Positions 1-7,352 of a stretch of 7,823 nucleotides of DNA are shown one piece after another; the first letter of the stretch is position 1, and the number at the start of each line of letters is the position of its first letter. Origin of the DNA: Bacteroidales bacterium UBA2559 (lineage in GTDB: Bacteria; Bacteroidota; Bacteroidia; Bacteroidales; Bacteroidaceae); the NCBI GenBank assembly GCA_002340405.1, contig DDLZ01000114.1:1-7823 (forward strand), written 5' to 3'. The translations under genes and the position numbers were made by a program. Below the pieces are notes generated by a model. The model saw only the letters and a list, made by a program, of their open reading frames with translations, searched no databases and was not told the origin of the DNA.

Positions 1-1
1 T

Positions 2-69
2 TGGAACACTTTCGGAGTCTGCTGGAACACCTTCGGAGTCTGTTGGAACATTACCGGAACACTGCCGGA
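2..69. repeat. 21-bp tandem repeat (minisatellite) at the window edge, about 2.5 copies visible
   Basis: Two near-identical 21-bp units at 2-22 and 23-43 differ at only two positions (t/c at 10/31 and c/t at 22/43). A degenerate third unit starts at 44 (TGGAACAT, then a diverged CCGGAACACTGCCGGA). The unit is a multiple of three, so several frames stay open across it. On the plus strand frame 1 gives LEHFRSL-type heptads and is open from base 1 to a stop at 172-174. On the minus strand a frame reads as VP-[TA]-DSE-[GS] heptads but has no ATG. I cannot tell whether any frame is translated. The array probably continues left of the window. Confidence 0.75.
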
Positions 70-114
70 TTTGAAAGAAGCCGGAGCCAAACCACAAACA
101 GGCGTTATTTTAGA

Positions 115-140
115 TACTGTCCAAAAAAGTGTGTAAAGTG
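115..140. other. Possible solo insertion-sequence end (remnant inverted repeat)
   Basis: The stretch ATACTGTCCAAAAAAGTGTG and the TAAAG after it resembles, from memory, terminal inverted repeats of transposase-associated elements in Bacteroidetes (ends beginning with a GACTGTCC-like tip followed by GTGTGTAAA). No transposase fragment accompanies it here and no partner repeat is visible, so it would be a solo relic at most. The similarity is from recollection and has not been checked. Confidence 0.25.
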
Positions 141-172
141 CGGTTTTCTTTCTGGTTACCGCTGTTTTTATT
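140..172 (+). terminator. Weak candidate intrinsic terminator upstream of the efflux operon
   Basis: GCGGT (140-144) can pair with ACCGC (158-162) across a 13-base loop, and a T-rich tract (TGTTTTTATT) follows. A 5-bp stem with a long loop is marginal, so this is only a candidate end for transcription entering from the left edge. Confidence 0.25.
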
Positions 173-189
173 AAATTATTTCAATTATT

Positions 190-211
190 ACACTATTATA
201 GTGAATAGTGT
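190..211. promoter_or_regulatory. Probable TetR-family operator (perfect inverted repeat)
   Basis: ACACTATT (190-197) and AATAGTGT (204-211) are perfect 8-base inverted arms around a 6-base spacer. The spacer ATAGTG also pairs with the left arm as a nested palindrome (CACTAT-T-ATAGTG, 191-203). The site lies directly upstream of a -7-like box at 213-220, in the spacer between the promoter elements, where a bound dimer would block RNA polymerase. It is 29 bases ahead of the TetR start codon. TetR-family proteins typically bind palindromes of this size in their own promoters. The assignment to this regulator is inferred from position. Confidence 0.7.
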
Positions 212-212
212 G

Positions 213-220
213 TATATTTG
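213..220 (+). promoter_or_regulatory. Candidate Bacteroidetes -7 promoter box (TAnnTTTG)
   Basis: TATATTTG matches the Bacteroidetes sigma-ABfr -7 consensus TAnnTTTG exactly. A transcript starting a few bases after it would have a 5' leader of roughly 15 bases before the ATG at 241. The matching -33 TTTG is not evident about 20 bases upstream (TTAC at 188-191 is the nearest), so basal activity may be low or the -33 element degenerate. The probable operator fills the spacer region. Confidence 0.5.
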
Positions 221-240
221 CTGGAAATAACTGCTCTATT

Positions 241-804
241 ATGAACAAGAAGAAGTATGTTGCCGCAATTGTTGCGCTGTTTAAGGAAGAGGGACTGTCG
301 CTCTCTATGGATGCCATAGCCGAGAGGATAGGCGTGACAAAGAAGACCTTGTACAACAGGTTTTCGTCTAGGGAAGGGCTGATAGACTGTTGTATTGATG
401 CGATGAACGAGGAGCTCAGGGAGAATATTTCGTGTCTTGCCGATGAGAATGTTCCGGCGCCCGAAGGGTTCAGTCGAGGTATAACAGGGCTTAAAGATAC
501 CATGTACGGTATAACCCATGTCTTTATGCGTGACCTGATGTCCGTCTATCCGCAGAAGGCGGCCAGCGACCATGCGGTGGGGTCAGCTCTTTTTGAAGAT
601 ATGCTGCGTCAGAATATAGAGCGGGGGAAGGCGGCGGGAATATACCGACAGAGTATTGATGCCGGGCTATTCTCAAAGTATATCTCGTACTCGATATTCA
701 GCTTCTTTTTCAAAAACATCATGAGGGGCGGCGCATGGTCGTCGGACTCATATTTCAGGCAGGTTATAGATTTTAATATAAACGCATTAATCGATAAGCA
801 ATGA
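241..804 (+). CDS. TetR/AcrR-family transcriptional regulator of the adjacent efflux pump
   Basis: This is a 187-residue protein, a normal length for TetR regulators. The N-terminal DNA-binding domain covers about residues 1-50; its helix-turn-helix at about 22-41 carries the family signature (MDAIAERIGVTKKTLYNRF, then the S-x-REGLI segment). Residues 60-187 form the less conserved, helical ligand-binding and dimerisation part, with aromatic-rich stretches (about 147-158) that could line a hydrophobic pocket. I chose the ATG at 241 over an in-frame GTG at 208 because the GTG lies inside the operator palindrome and upstream of the -7 box, so it would not be transcribed. The stop overlaps the next start (ATGA, 801-804), indicating translational coupling. 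As first gene of the pump operon, behind a palindrome, it probably represses its own operon and releases on binding a pump substrate. Repressor function and ligand are inferred. Confidence 0.92.
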   Translation: MNKKKYVAAIVALFKEEGLSLSMDAIAERIGVTKKTLYNRFSSREGLIDCCIDAMNEELRENISCLADENVPAPEGFSRGITGLKDTMYGITHVFMRDLMSVYPQKAASDHAVGSALFEDMLRQNIERGKAAGIYRQSIDAGLFSKYISYSIFSFFFKNIMRGGAWSSDSYFRQVIDFNINALIDKQ

Positions 805-2159
805 AGAAGAGGGTTTTATTGATTTTTCTCTTGTTTTTACCGGCAATGGCATTTTGTCAGACGACATTCACATTGAAACAGTGTTTGGATTATGCCGATG
901 AGAACAACCGGAAATTACAGAAAGACAAGCTGGGGCTTGAAACCTCGCGGCTTGAACGTAAGGAGCTTGTAGGTTCTCTGTTACCGCAGGTCAGCGCATC
1001 GGGCGGTATTACCTACAATATCGAGAAGACGACATTTGCCATGCCTAACTTTATGAACTCCATGCTGCCTCCGGCAATGCAGGATCCTGATGCGCCGCGT
1101 TACATGACTGTCACCATGGGTATGGACTATGCTGCCAACTGGGGAGCCGCACTGAGTCAGCAGATATTGAATTTCTCTCTTTTCAATGCTCTGGCAATAG
1201 TCAAATCGACTAATGAGATGACCGAGCTCAATGTTGAAGAGAGCAGGAGTGATATGATAGCGCAAACGGCCTCGCTCTATTACAATATTCAGATACTGGA
1301 GTATGCGCTGACACAGTTTGATGCCACTCTGGAGATTATGGACAGCTTGTTAACAATCATGGAGGTCAACGAAGAGGTGGGAATGGTGCGTCAGGTTGAC
1401 GTAGGCCGTGTCACGGTTCAGAAATTCAATCTTGAGACCGAGCGTACATCAATCAAACAGGCTCTGGAGATCCAGAAGAACCTGCTGAAGCTGCAGATGG
1501 GATTTCCGATATCGGATTCCATTCAATTGACCGAACTCGATACCGGGTCTATCGAGGAGCAGCTCCATTCAATCCGGTACAGCTTTTTCAATCTGTCCGA
1601 TTTGCCGGCCTACAGGATTATGGAGCAACAGAACACCCTTGCAGAGCTCAACTTGCGGGGTGCCAAGAGCCAGAATCTGCCTGTAATCACACTCACGGCA
1701 AACTGGTCCATGAACTATATGGGTGATGATTTTTCAGGCGAGACTTTTAACCGCTTCCCAATGTCTATGGTATCGCTGAACATGCGCCTTCCCCTGTTTA
1801 CCGGCATGTCCGGCAATGCCAGGATACGCAAGGCCAAGGTGGAAATAATGAAGTCGCATCAGGACAGGCAGCAGATGGAGCAGGCGCTGGCCATGGGTTA
1901 CAGCAATGCCCGCATTCAGCTTGATAAGAATTTACAGACAATCGTATCTCAGCGTAAAAACATGGATCTGGCAAGAGAGGTATTTGAGATTACCCACTCT
2001 AACTATAGTGAGGGAATATCCTCGCTTTCCGATCTCCTTAATACATCCGCTTCGCTTATTCAGGCGCAGATGAACTATGTCAACGCTCTGAACAACTGTA
2101 TGAAAGCATACATAGATTTAAAAAGAGCCGATGGAACAATCAATGAACTAAACCTTTAA
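801..2159 (+). CDS. TolC-family outer-membrane efflux channel (OMF)
   Basis: This 452-residue protein is the usual size for an outer-membrane factor. It begins with a Sec signal peptide (MKKR, hydrophobic core about 5-17, likely cleavage near AFC/Q at 19-20). MAFC is a poor lipobox because Phe precedes the Cys, so I do not call it a lipoprotein. Two TolC-type halves follow: one from about residue 22 (TLKQCLDYADENN, the conserved opening of OEP repeats) to about 235, and one from about 268 to the end. The second half has the LPLFTG turn at 330-335 and the Y-x-EGISSLSDLLN segment at 402-414 before an Ala/Gln-rich coiled-coil helix. Between them lie long heptad-like helices (about 140-230, 340-400) expected to form the periplasmic tunnel as a trimer. 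It should provide the exit duct for the adaptor and pump encoded downstream. It overlaps the regulator gene by 4 bases and is followed after 6 bases by the adaptor. The family call is secure; the substrate is unknown. Confidence 0.93.
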   Translation: MKKRVLLIFLLFLPAMAFCQTTFTLKQCLDYADENNRKLQKDKLGLETSRLERKELVGSLLPQVSASGGITYNIEKTTFAMPNFMNSMLPPAMQDPDAPRYMTVTMGMDYAANWGAALSQQILNFSLFNALAIVKSTNEMTELNVEESRSDMIAQTASLYYNIQILEYALTQFDATLEIMDSLLTIMEVNEEVGMVRQVDVGRVTVQKFNLETERTSIKQALEIQKNLLKLQMGFPISDSIQLTELDTGSIEEQLHSIRYSFFNLSDLPAYRIMEQQNTLAELNLRGAKSQNLPVITLTANWSMNYMGDDFSGETFNRFPMSMVSLNMRLPLFTGMSGNARIRKAKVEIMKSHQDRQQMEQALAMGYSNARIQLDKNLQTIVSQRKNMDLAREVFEITHSNYSEGISSLSDLLNTSASLIQAQMNYVNALNNCMKAYIDLKRADGTINELNL

Positions 2160-2165
2160 ACCGAT

Positions 2166-3215
2166 ATGAAAAAGATAATATTGACGGCAACGGTTATCGT
2201 GCTGGTTGCAGGAATGATATTTATTCTTGTGAAAAACAGGAAGAGAATGATGGAAGAGACCTCTCGGACCGCTAAAGAAGAGACGGGGGTGCCCGTCTCC
2301 ACATACAGGGTTACAGTAGAACCATATAGTACGGAATTCAATTCAAATGGAGTTATTCAGGCTGTAAAGGAGCTGAACTTTGTCTCCAACGTGTCCGGCC
2401 GGGTTGTCTCCGTAATGGTGGAAAAGGGTGACGTAGTCGGGGTGGGAGATACCCTGCTCAAAATTGATTCCGAATTGCTGGAGTCCGATTACAGGGCAAC
2501 CCTTGCCGAATATGAGTCGCTCAAGACCGATGCGGGACGCTTTCAGCGCGCTCAGGATGCCGGAGGAGTCACACAACAGCAGTTGGATAATATCGGTGTT
2601 CGGTTGGCGGCAGCCGAGAGCCGTATGGTCCGAAGCCGCCGTATGCTCGAAGATGCTACGGTCAGATCCCCTCTGGCAGGCACAATCAATTCGCGTTATG
2701 TTGAACCGGGTTCGTTGATAGTGCCCAATGCACCTCTTTTTGATATCGTCAATGACAGTCTGCTAAAGGTGACCTGCGGCGTATCGGAATACAGATTGAA
2801 TCTGCTTTCCGTAGGTCAGAGAGTTGCAGTTACAAGTAGCGCTGTACCCGGCAAAACATTCGCCGGAACGATTGGGTTTATAGGTATTAAGACCGACCGC
2901 GGGTTGAATTATCCCGTTGAGGTGATTCTGGACAGAGACGAAGAGTTGCGCATAGGCATGTATGTTAAGGTCCATTTCACGCAAGCCGAAGCCCGTCCCG
3001 CCATCTTAGTGCCGCGCAGAGCAATTCTGGGCGGCTCCGGTGCAGCCGGGGTATATATTGTGCAGAATGGGAAGGCCGTTCGCCGGGAGGTGACATTGGG
3101 CGACATGACAGGCGATCGCATTGAGGTTTTGCAGGGTTTGGAGCCGGATGATGAGATAGTCGTTGCCGGTATCATGAACATCGCCGACGGAACTGAAGTT
3201 ATCATTCAAAAATAG
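2166..3215 (+). CDS. RND efflux periplasmic adaptor (membrane fusion protein, HlyD/AcrA type)
   Basis: This is a 349-residue adaptor linking the inner-membrane pump to the outer-membrane channel. The N-terminus has a hydrophobic segment at about 4-22 (ILTATVIVLVAGMIFIL) with no lipobox cysteine, so it is probably held in the inner membrane by an uncleaved helix rather than by lipid. The lipoyl/barrel-sandwich half-motifs are at about 68-100 (LNFVSNVSGRVVSVMVEKGD, then VGVGDTLLKID) and 163-196 (DATVRSPLAGTINSRYVEPG, then SLI). Between them lies a fairly short alpha-hairpin (about 101-160). A beta-barrel domain follows (about 200-275, ending RIGMYVKVHF), then a membrane-proximal domain (about 278-349: VPRRAIL, VYIVQNGKAVRREVTLG, LEPDDEIVVAG). 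It sits 6 bases after the channel gene and 6 bases before the pump gene, the standard order for such operons. The family call is secure; substrate specificity cannot be read from the sequence. Confidence 0.93.
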   Translation: MKKIILTATVIVLVAGMIFILVKNRKRMMEETSRTAKEETGVPVSTYRVTVEPYSTEFNSNGVIQAVKELNFVSNVSGRVVSVMVEKGDVVGVGDTLLKIDSELLESDYRATLAEYESLKTDAGRFQRAQDAGGVTQQQLDNIGVRLAAAESRMVRSRRMLEDATVRSPLAGTINSRYVEPGSLIVPNAPLFDIVNDSLLKVTCGVSEYRLNLLSVGQRVAVTSSAVPGKTFAGTIGFIGIKTDRGLNYPVEVILDRDEELRIGMYVKVHFTQAEARPAILVPRRAILGGSGAAGVYIVQNGKAVRREVTLGDMTGDRIEVLQGLEPDDEIVVAGIMNIADGTEVIIQK

Positions 3216-3220
3216 GGAGC
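3215..3220 (+). promoter_or_regulatory. Shine-Dalgarno-like site before the RND pump gene
   Basis: GGGAG (3215-3219, beginning at the last base of the adaptor stop codon) lies 2 bases before the pump ATG at 3222. Purine-rich matches to the anti-Shine-Dalgarno are uncommon in Bacteroidetes, and the other operon genes lack one. The spacing is shorter than ideal, so a functional role is uncertain. Confidence 0.35.
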
Positions 3221-3221
3221 C

Positions 3222-6200
3222 ATGAAAATATCGGAGTTTTCAATCAAAAGGCCAATCACTATAGTTGTGCTCTTTCTGACCATAGGCATACTTGGTCTGC
3301 TGGGCTACAGGTCGATGCAGACCGAGCTGATGCCTAAATTTACGCCTCCTACTATGAATGTGCAGGTAATCTACCCGGGTGCATCGCCATCGGAAACGGA
3401 AAACTCGCTCACACGGAAACTCGAGGATGCCCTCTCTTCCCTGCAGGGCATTGAGTCCATGCGGTCATACTCTTTTGAGGGTATGTCTATGGTCTTTATC
3501 TCATTCGTTTACGGAACCGATATTGACAAGGCCATATCCGATGCCCAAAACAAGATCAGCTCCAAAAAGGCCGAACTGCCCTCATCGATACTCGCGCCGA
3601 TTATCAGCAAGATCACTGTCGATGACAAGGCGGTAATGACTCTTGCCGTCACATCGGGCCTTGAGACCACCGAGTTGAGTGACCTGATAGAGCATCGCAT
3701 AGTGCCCGAACTGCTCAGAATACCCGGCATGGCCAAGATCAACTCGGTCGGTCAGTGTCCCCGTGAGATCCAGATAAATCTCGACATGGAGGTTCTGCGC
3801 TCACTCGGTATCACTCCTGTTCAGGTGCTGGGTGTGATACGCGCCGCCAATCTGGATTTCCCCACCGGCAGTCTGAGAAACGAACATTCCAACACCTCTA
3901 TCCGTCTGTCGGGTAAGCTGCAGAGTGTCGATGAGATCCGCAATCTGGCTATTATGACACTTCCTGCCGGCACCCATATACGCCTCTCCGATATTGCCGA
4001 AATAAGAGAGGCTGCCACCGACGTTGTTAAGATAGCCCGTGTGAACGGTAAGGATGCCGTACTGTTGAACATCTTCAAACAGGGCGATGCAAACGCTATT
4101 GAGCTGAGCAACCGGGTAATCGAAACTGCTGAGGCTCTTGAAGAGACATACTCATCGCAAGGCCTTAACGTTGAGACAGTATCGGACACATCAACATTTA
4201 CACGCGAGTCAATCCGCTCGGTATTTTCCGACCTGATGCTGGCAATATTGCTGGTTGCCGTCGTAATGCTCCTGTTTTTGCACAACTGGCGCAATGCATT
4301 GATTGTCATGCTTGTAGTGCCGTTGTCGCTGATAGGCTCCTTTATTGGAATGGGCATTTTCAATTTTACTCTGAACCTGATGTCTCTGCTCGGCCTCTCG
4401 GTGGTTATAGGCGTGCTTGTCGATGATGCCATTGTTGTCATTGAGAATGTGCACCGCCATCTGGAGATGGGCAAATCGCGTATTCAGGCTACTGTCGATG
4501 CCATGAGGGAGATAGGGTTTACCGTAATTACCGTCACTTTGGTGCTGGTAATAGTATTTCTTCCCATTGCCCTGACCAATACGCTCGTATCCGATATTTT
4601 GCGCCAATTCTGCGGAGTAATCATATTTGCCATACTGTTCAGCTTATTGGCAGCTCTTACACTGGTCCCGTTGCTCATTTCAAAGTATGGAGAGGTGGAG
4701 CAGCTTGACTCAAACAGAAGATGGGACCGTTTCATGATTTGGTTTGAAAAGATGGTCCGGATTTTTGGTGAAAAAGTTGCTAATATTCTGGAATGGTCGC
4801 TTGTACACAAGCGTTGGGTCGGAGTTATTGTCCTGGGTATGACGGTATTGATATTCGCCCTCTTCCCCCTGGGCTTCATAGGTTTTGAATTTATGCCCGA
4901 TGTCGATCAGAGCGAGTTCTCGGTTCTCATAGAGCTGCCCAAAGATATCTCCATCGAAGATGCCTCTGCCGAGGTGGCCCGTGCCGAACAGTGGCTGCTC
5001 GACAAACCAGAGATAAGAGAGGTGGTAAGCATGGTGGGACAGACCACCAGTCAGAGCGAAAGCACCCAGGGCACCCCGTACCTTTCCGAACTAAACGTTA
5101 AGATGGTCCCGCCTAAGGAGAGGGAGCAGAATGTCAGACAGTATATTTCACATCTGCGCCGCGAACTCAGCGATTATATGGTCGATGCCAAGATACGAAT
5201 GTTTGCGGTCACGCTGCACGGTGCAAATAACAGAGCGGCCATTGAGTATGTCATATCGGGTACTGCAGCCGATTCGGTTGCCCGATTCGGAGAGTACGCC
5301 CTGGATGTGATGCGCAGCATACCCGGCACTCTGCAGCAGGAGCTTTCAACCGGCAGCGGTATGCCCGAAATCCGGGTAAGCGTTGACCGTGAGAAGATGT
5401 CTGCACTAGGTCTTTCACTCGATAATGTGGGGTTGACCATGCAGATGGCTTTCCAGGGCAACACATCGGTCAAATATGTGGAAGACGACTATGAATATGA
5501 CGTCAACATACGTGCCGACAGACTCTATCGCAGCAATGTCAATGACGTTTCGGACCTGAGCTTCATAAACGGTGCGGGCAACATTATCTCGCTTGCCCAG
5601 TTTGCCGATATTGCTCCGGGCATGGGTCCCAGCCGTATAGAGCGCTATAACCGCAACCCCTCACTCTCAATCAGCTCCAATGTGGCGGGTGTCTCGGCGG
5701 GCACCGTATCGGGACAGTTCCTTGATCTTATCAGAGAGAAAGCCACCGATATGGGTGTCTCGATTGAGACTACCGGCGATTTAAAGTCTATGGAGGATTC
5801 GATGAGCGTAATGGGTATTGCGCTGCTCCTCTCAATCGTGCTTATGTACCTCTCTATGGTGGTACTCTATAATAATTGGGTTGATCCGTTTGTAATAATG
5901 TTCTCAATCCCCTTTTCGATACTTGGAGCCATACTGGCTCTTGCGTTGTCGGGAACATCGCTCAACATATATGCAATGCTGGGTCTGGTAATGCTTGTGG
6001 GTCTGGTAGCCAAGAATGCCATACTGCTGGTTGACTTTGCCAATGCGCAGCTTGCCGCCGGTCTTGGAATGAAGGAGGCATTGCTGGGCGCCGTACGTAT
6101 GCGGACCCGTCCAATCCTTATGACAGCGGTTTCGACTGTGGCCGGTATGATTCCCGTAGCGCTTGCATCGGGTTCAAGCGCTGAGCTTCGCAACGGGATG

Positions 6201-6326
6201 GGGTGGGTCGTCATAGGCGGAATGATCCTCTCCACCTTGCTCACAATGGTAGTTGTTCCTGTAGTCTATAGTATCTTTCACAGGATTAAAAACCGGGTCC
6301 CTGCCGGAAGAGCATTGGAAGAATAG
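3222..6326 (+). CDS. RND-family efflux pump, inner-membrane permease (HAE1/AcrB-like)
   Basis: This 1034-residue protein is full length for an RND permease. It is a proton-driven inner-membrane antiporter, functional as a trimer, passing substrates to the adaptor and TolC channel encoded upstream. The N-terminus has the family opening (SEFSIKRPI at 4-12) and TM1 at about 11-29, then a large periplasmic loop (about 30-335) with the QVIYPGASP segment at 48-56. TM2-TM6 span about 336-487 and TM7 about 532-552. A second periplasmic loop covers about 556-862, and TM8-TM12 lie at about 863-1016. Proton-relay residues are intact: Asp401-Asp402 in TM4 (VLVDDAIVVIENV) and Lys931 in TM10 (GLVAKNAILLVDF), matching Asp407, Asp408 and Lys940 of E. 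coli AcrB. This favours the hydrophobic/drug-exporting HAE1 class over heavy-metal pumps, though the substrate could equally be a bile acid, lipid or dye. It is the last gene of the operon, and no frameshift or missing motif is visible. Confidence 0.95.
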   Translation: MKISEFSIKRPITIVVLFLTIGILGLLGYRSMQTELMPKFTPPTMNVQVIYPGASPSETENSLTRKLEDALSSLQGIESMRSYSFEGMSMVFISFVYGTDIDKAISDAQNKISSKKAELPSSILAPIISKITVDDKAVMTLAVTSGLETTELSDLIEHRIVPELLRIPGMAKINSVGQCPREIQINLDMEVLRSLGITPVQVLGVIRAANLDFPTGSLRNEHSNTSIRLSGKLQSVDEIRNLAIMTLPAGTHIRLSDIAEIREAATDVVKIARVNGKDAVLLNIFKQGDANAIELSNRVIETAEALEETYSSQGLNVETVSDTSTFTRESIRSVFSDLMLAILLVAVVMLLFLHNWRNALIVMLVVPLSLIGSFIGMGIFNFTLNLMSLLGLSVVIGVLVDDAIVVIENVHRHLEMGKSRIQATVDAMREIGFTVITVTLVLVIVFLPIALTNTLVSDILRQFCGVIIFAILFSLLAALTLVPLLISKYGEVEQLDSNRRWDRFMIWFEKMVRIFGEKVANILEWSLVHKRWVGVIVLGMTVLIFALFPLGFIGFEFMPDVDQSEFSVLIELPKDISIEDASAEVARAEQWLLDKPEIREVVSMVGQTTSQSESTQGTPYLSELNVKMVPPKEREQNVRQYISHLRRELSDYMVDAKIRMFAVTLHGANNRAAIEYVISGTAADSVARFGEYALDVMRSIPGTLQQELSTGSGMPEIRVSVDREKMSALGLSLDNVGLTMQMAFQGNTSVKYVEDDYEYDVNIRADRLYRSNVNDVSDLSFINGAGNIISLAQFADIAPGMGPSRIERYNRNPSLSISSNVAGVSAGTVSGQFLDLIREKATDMGVSIETTGDLKSMEDSMSVMGIALLLSIVLMYLSMVVLYNNWVDPFVIMFSIPFSILGAILALALSGTSLNIYAMLGLVMLVGLVAKNAILLVDFANAQLAAGLGMKEALLGAVRMRTRPILMTAVSTVAGMIPVALASGSSAELRNGMGWVVIGGMILSTLLTMVVVPVVYSIFHRIKNRVPAGRALEE

Positions 6327-6342
6327 TTTTGTCTTATCAAAA

Positions 6343-6428
6343 TCTTCCCGGACAGGAGCTTAAGGGCGAAAAAATCCCATAAAAATCTAGAGCGGAATTA
6401 TATTCTATGAAACTCTTCCCGGACAGGA
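6343..6428. repeat. Direct repeat of a 15-bp motif in the 3' untranslated region
   Basis: TCTTCCCGGACAGGA occurs exactly at 6343-6357 and 6414-6428, 71 bases apart. Each copy is preceded by a similar AT(C/G)AAA(A/C) context. The second copy runs straight into the strong hairpin at 6430-6459. The match is too long to be chance in so short a gap and suggests a local duplication or a repeated 3'-end element. No function is known to me. Confidence 0.7.
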
Positions 6429-6429
6429 A

Positions 6430-6459
6430 AAGCGGATTTGTCTCATGACAAATCCGCTT
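6430..6459. terminator. Strong hairpin, probable bidirectional terminator between convergent genes
   Basis: AAGCGGATTTGTC (6430-6442) pairs perfectly with GACAAATCCGCTT (6447-6459) over a TCAT loop, giving a 13-bp stem. On the minus strand the stem runs into TTTTCC; on the plus strand it is followed by AAAGG, so the U-tract is better for the leftward reading. It lies about 104 bases after the pump stop and about 48 bases beyond the stop of the minus-strand gene, the expected place for a shared terminator. Because the plus-strand U-tract is poor, efficiency for the efflux operon is less certain. Confidence 0.7.
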
Positions 6460-6506
6460 AAAGGGGATTATAGTTTTGTTGGTTATAAACTAAAGAATAT
6501 AGTAGT

Positions 6507-7352
6507 TCATTGGTTCCCTACGGTTACAGTGGTGGTGCCTGAAACATCGGCCTGATTACCGCCTCCATAGACGTTATTGAGAATGTAAGCGTTTTTGCCC
6601 GTTTCGGTGGCAATATTGACAACGGTGTTACCGTAAACCGGTGCCTGATTGCCGCCTCCGTAAACATAACCTATCTTGCCAAGCTCAAGAGTTGGGCCTA
6701 TGTATTCAGGGAGAGTAGAATCATAAGGTTTGTTTTCAGGATTGGAATTGCTTTCAACATAACGATAAACGCCGTTCAACGTACCCTCCACCATGTTTAT
6801 GTCGATTTCGGGGCTGCCGTGAATTACGGCAGTACTTCCGAGTCCTCCTCCGAATACACTGCCTATTTCTGTAGCGGATACAATATTTATAACGGGATCA
6901 TTATATAATTTTGTACCGGAAGTCTTAAGTACAGGTCTGCCATAGGCGTCCCTAATCACCTGATCAAATTCATCAACCTCATAACCGTAAACCGAATAGG
7001 GAGCTCTGTTGCCGCCGCCGTAAAGTTCACCTATCTTAATAGGCAGACAGCCGCTCTCCTCAATCGTTACCGTAATAGAGCCCGATATTGCTCCGGATTC
7101 TTCGTTTCCGCCGAATACCTTACCGAAGGTGCCACTCAAAATATGCAGATTCACATCATCATCAATATCGGCCATTCTCGAACCTCCGTAAATCTCGTCC
7201 AGACCCTCTATGCAATTAAGTATTATTTCAGATGAACCCGATAAGTAAGCCTCATTGCCGCCGCCATAAACATTGTCAACATTGAAAGCACAAATTTGCG
7301 GATTCTCGTCGCCCAAAATAACATTTGTGCCATTGGCTACATCGCCTTTGGT
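6507..7352 (-). pseudogene. 3' fragment of a YGGG-repeat (Bacteroidales surface-type) protein, apparently cut by an IS30 element
   Basis: The minus-strand frame encodes at least 269 residues from a TTG at 7316, but homologous-looking sequence (GDVANGTNVIL) continues upstream without an ATG to about 7352, where the IS30 end begins; an in-frame TAA follows at 7365-7367. The frame therefore probably lacks its true start and signal peptide. Numbered from the TTG, seven copies of a [VIL][YF]GG[GNS] core are visible at residues 16, 42, 67, 98, 154, 218 and 249. The best copies read VYGGGNQA and are followed by alternating strand-like stretches such as VSGTTTVTV. Regular glycine turns alternating with short beta segments suggest a parallel beta-solenoid. 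Similar YGGG repeats occur, as I recall, in very large uncharacterised Bacteroidales proteins, probably exported. The C-terminus ends abruptly (VTVGNQ) inside a repeat with no visible sorting domain, so the 3' end may also be incomplete. No enzymatic motif is seen, and function is unknown. Confidence 0.65.

Noticed and set aside
1..174. C-terminal fragment of an upstream protein (57 codons open from the edge)
   Set aside because: The repeat keeps several frames open, so openness is weak evidence. The tail is Arg/Cys/Lys-rich without a recognisable domain and crosses the possible IS end. I left it as a repeat region.
208..240. GTG start that would lengthen the TetR protein by 11 residues
   Set aside because: It lies inside the palindromic operator and upstream of the -7 box, the extra residues do not look like a TetR N-terminus, and the ATG at 241 gives the standard opening.
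3821..4474. Long minus-strand open frame (217 codons) inside the RND gene
   Set aside because: It is Ser/Thr/Arg-rich, has no recognisable domain, and lies wholly opposite a strongly conserved pump sequence. It is the expected antisense shadow, as are the other minus-strand frames across 171-6244.
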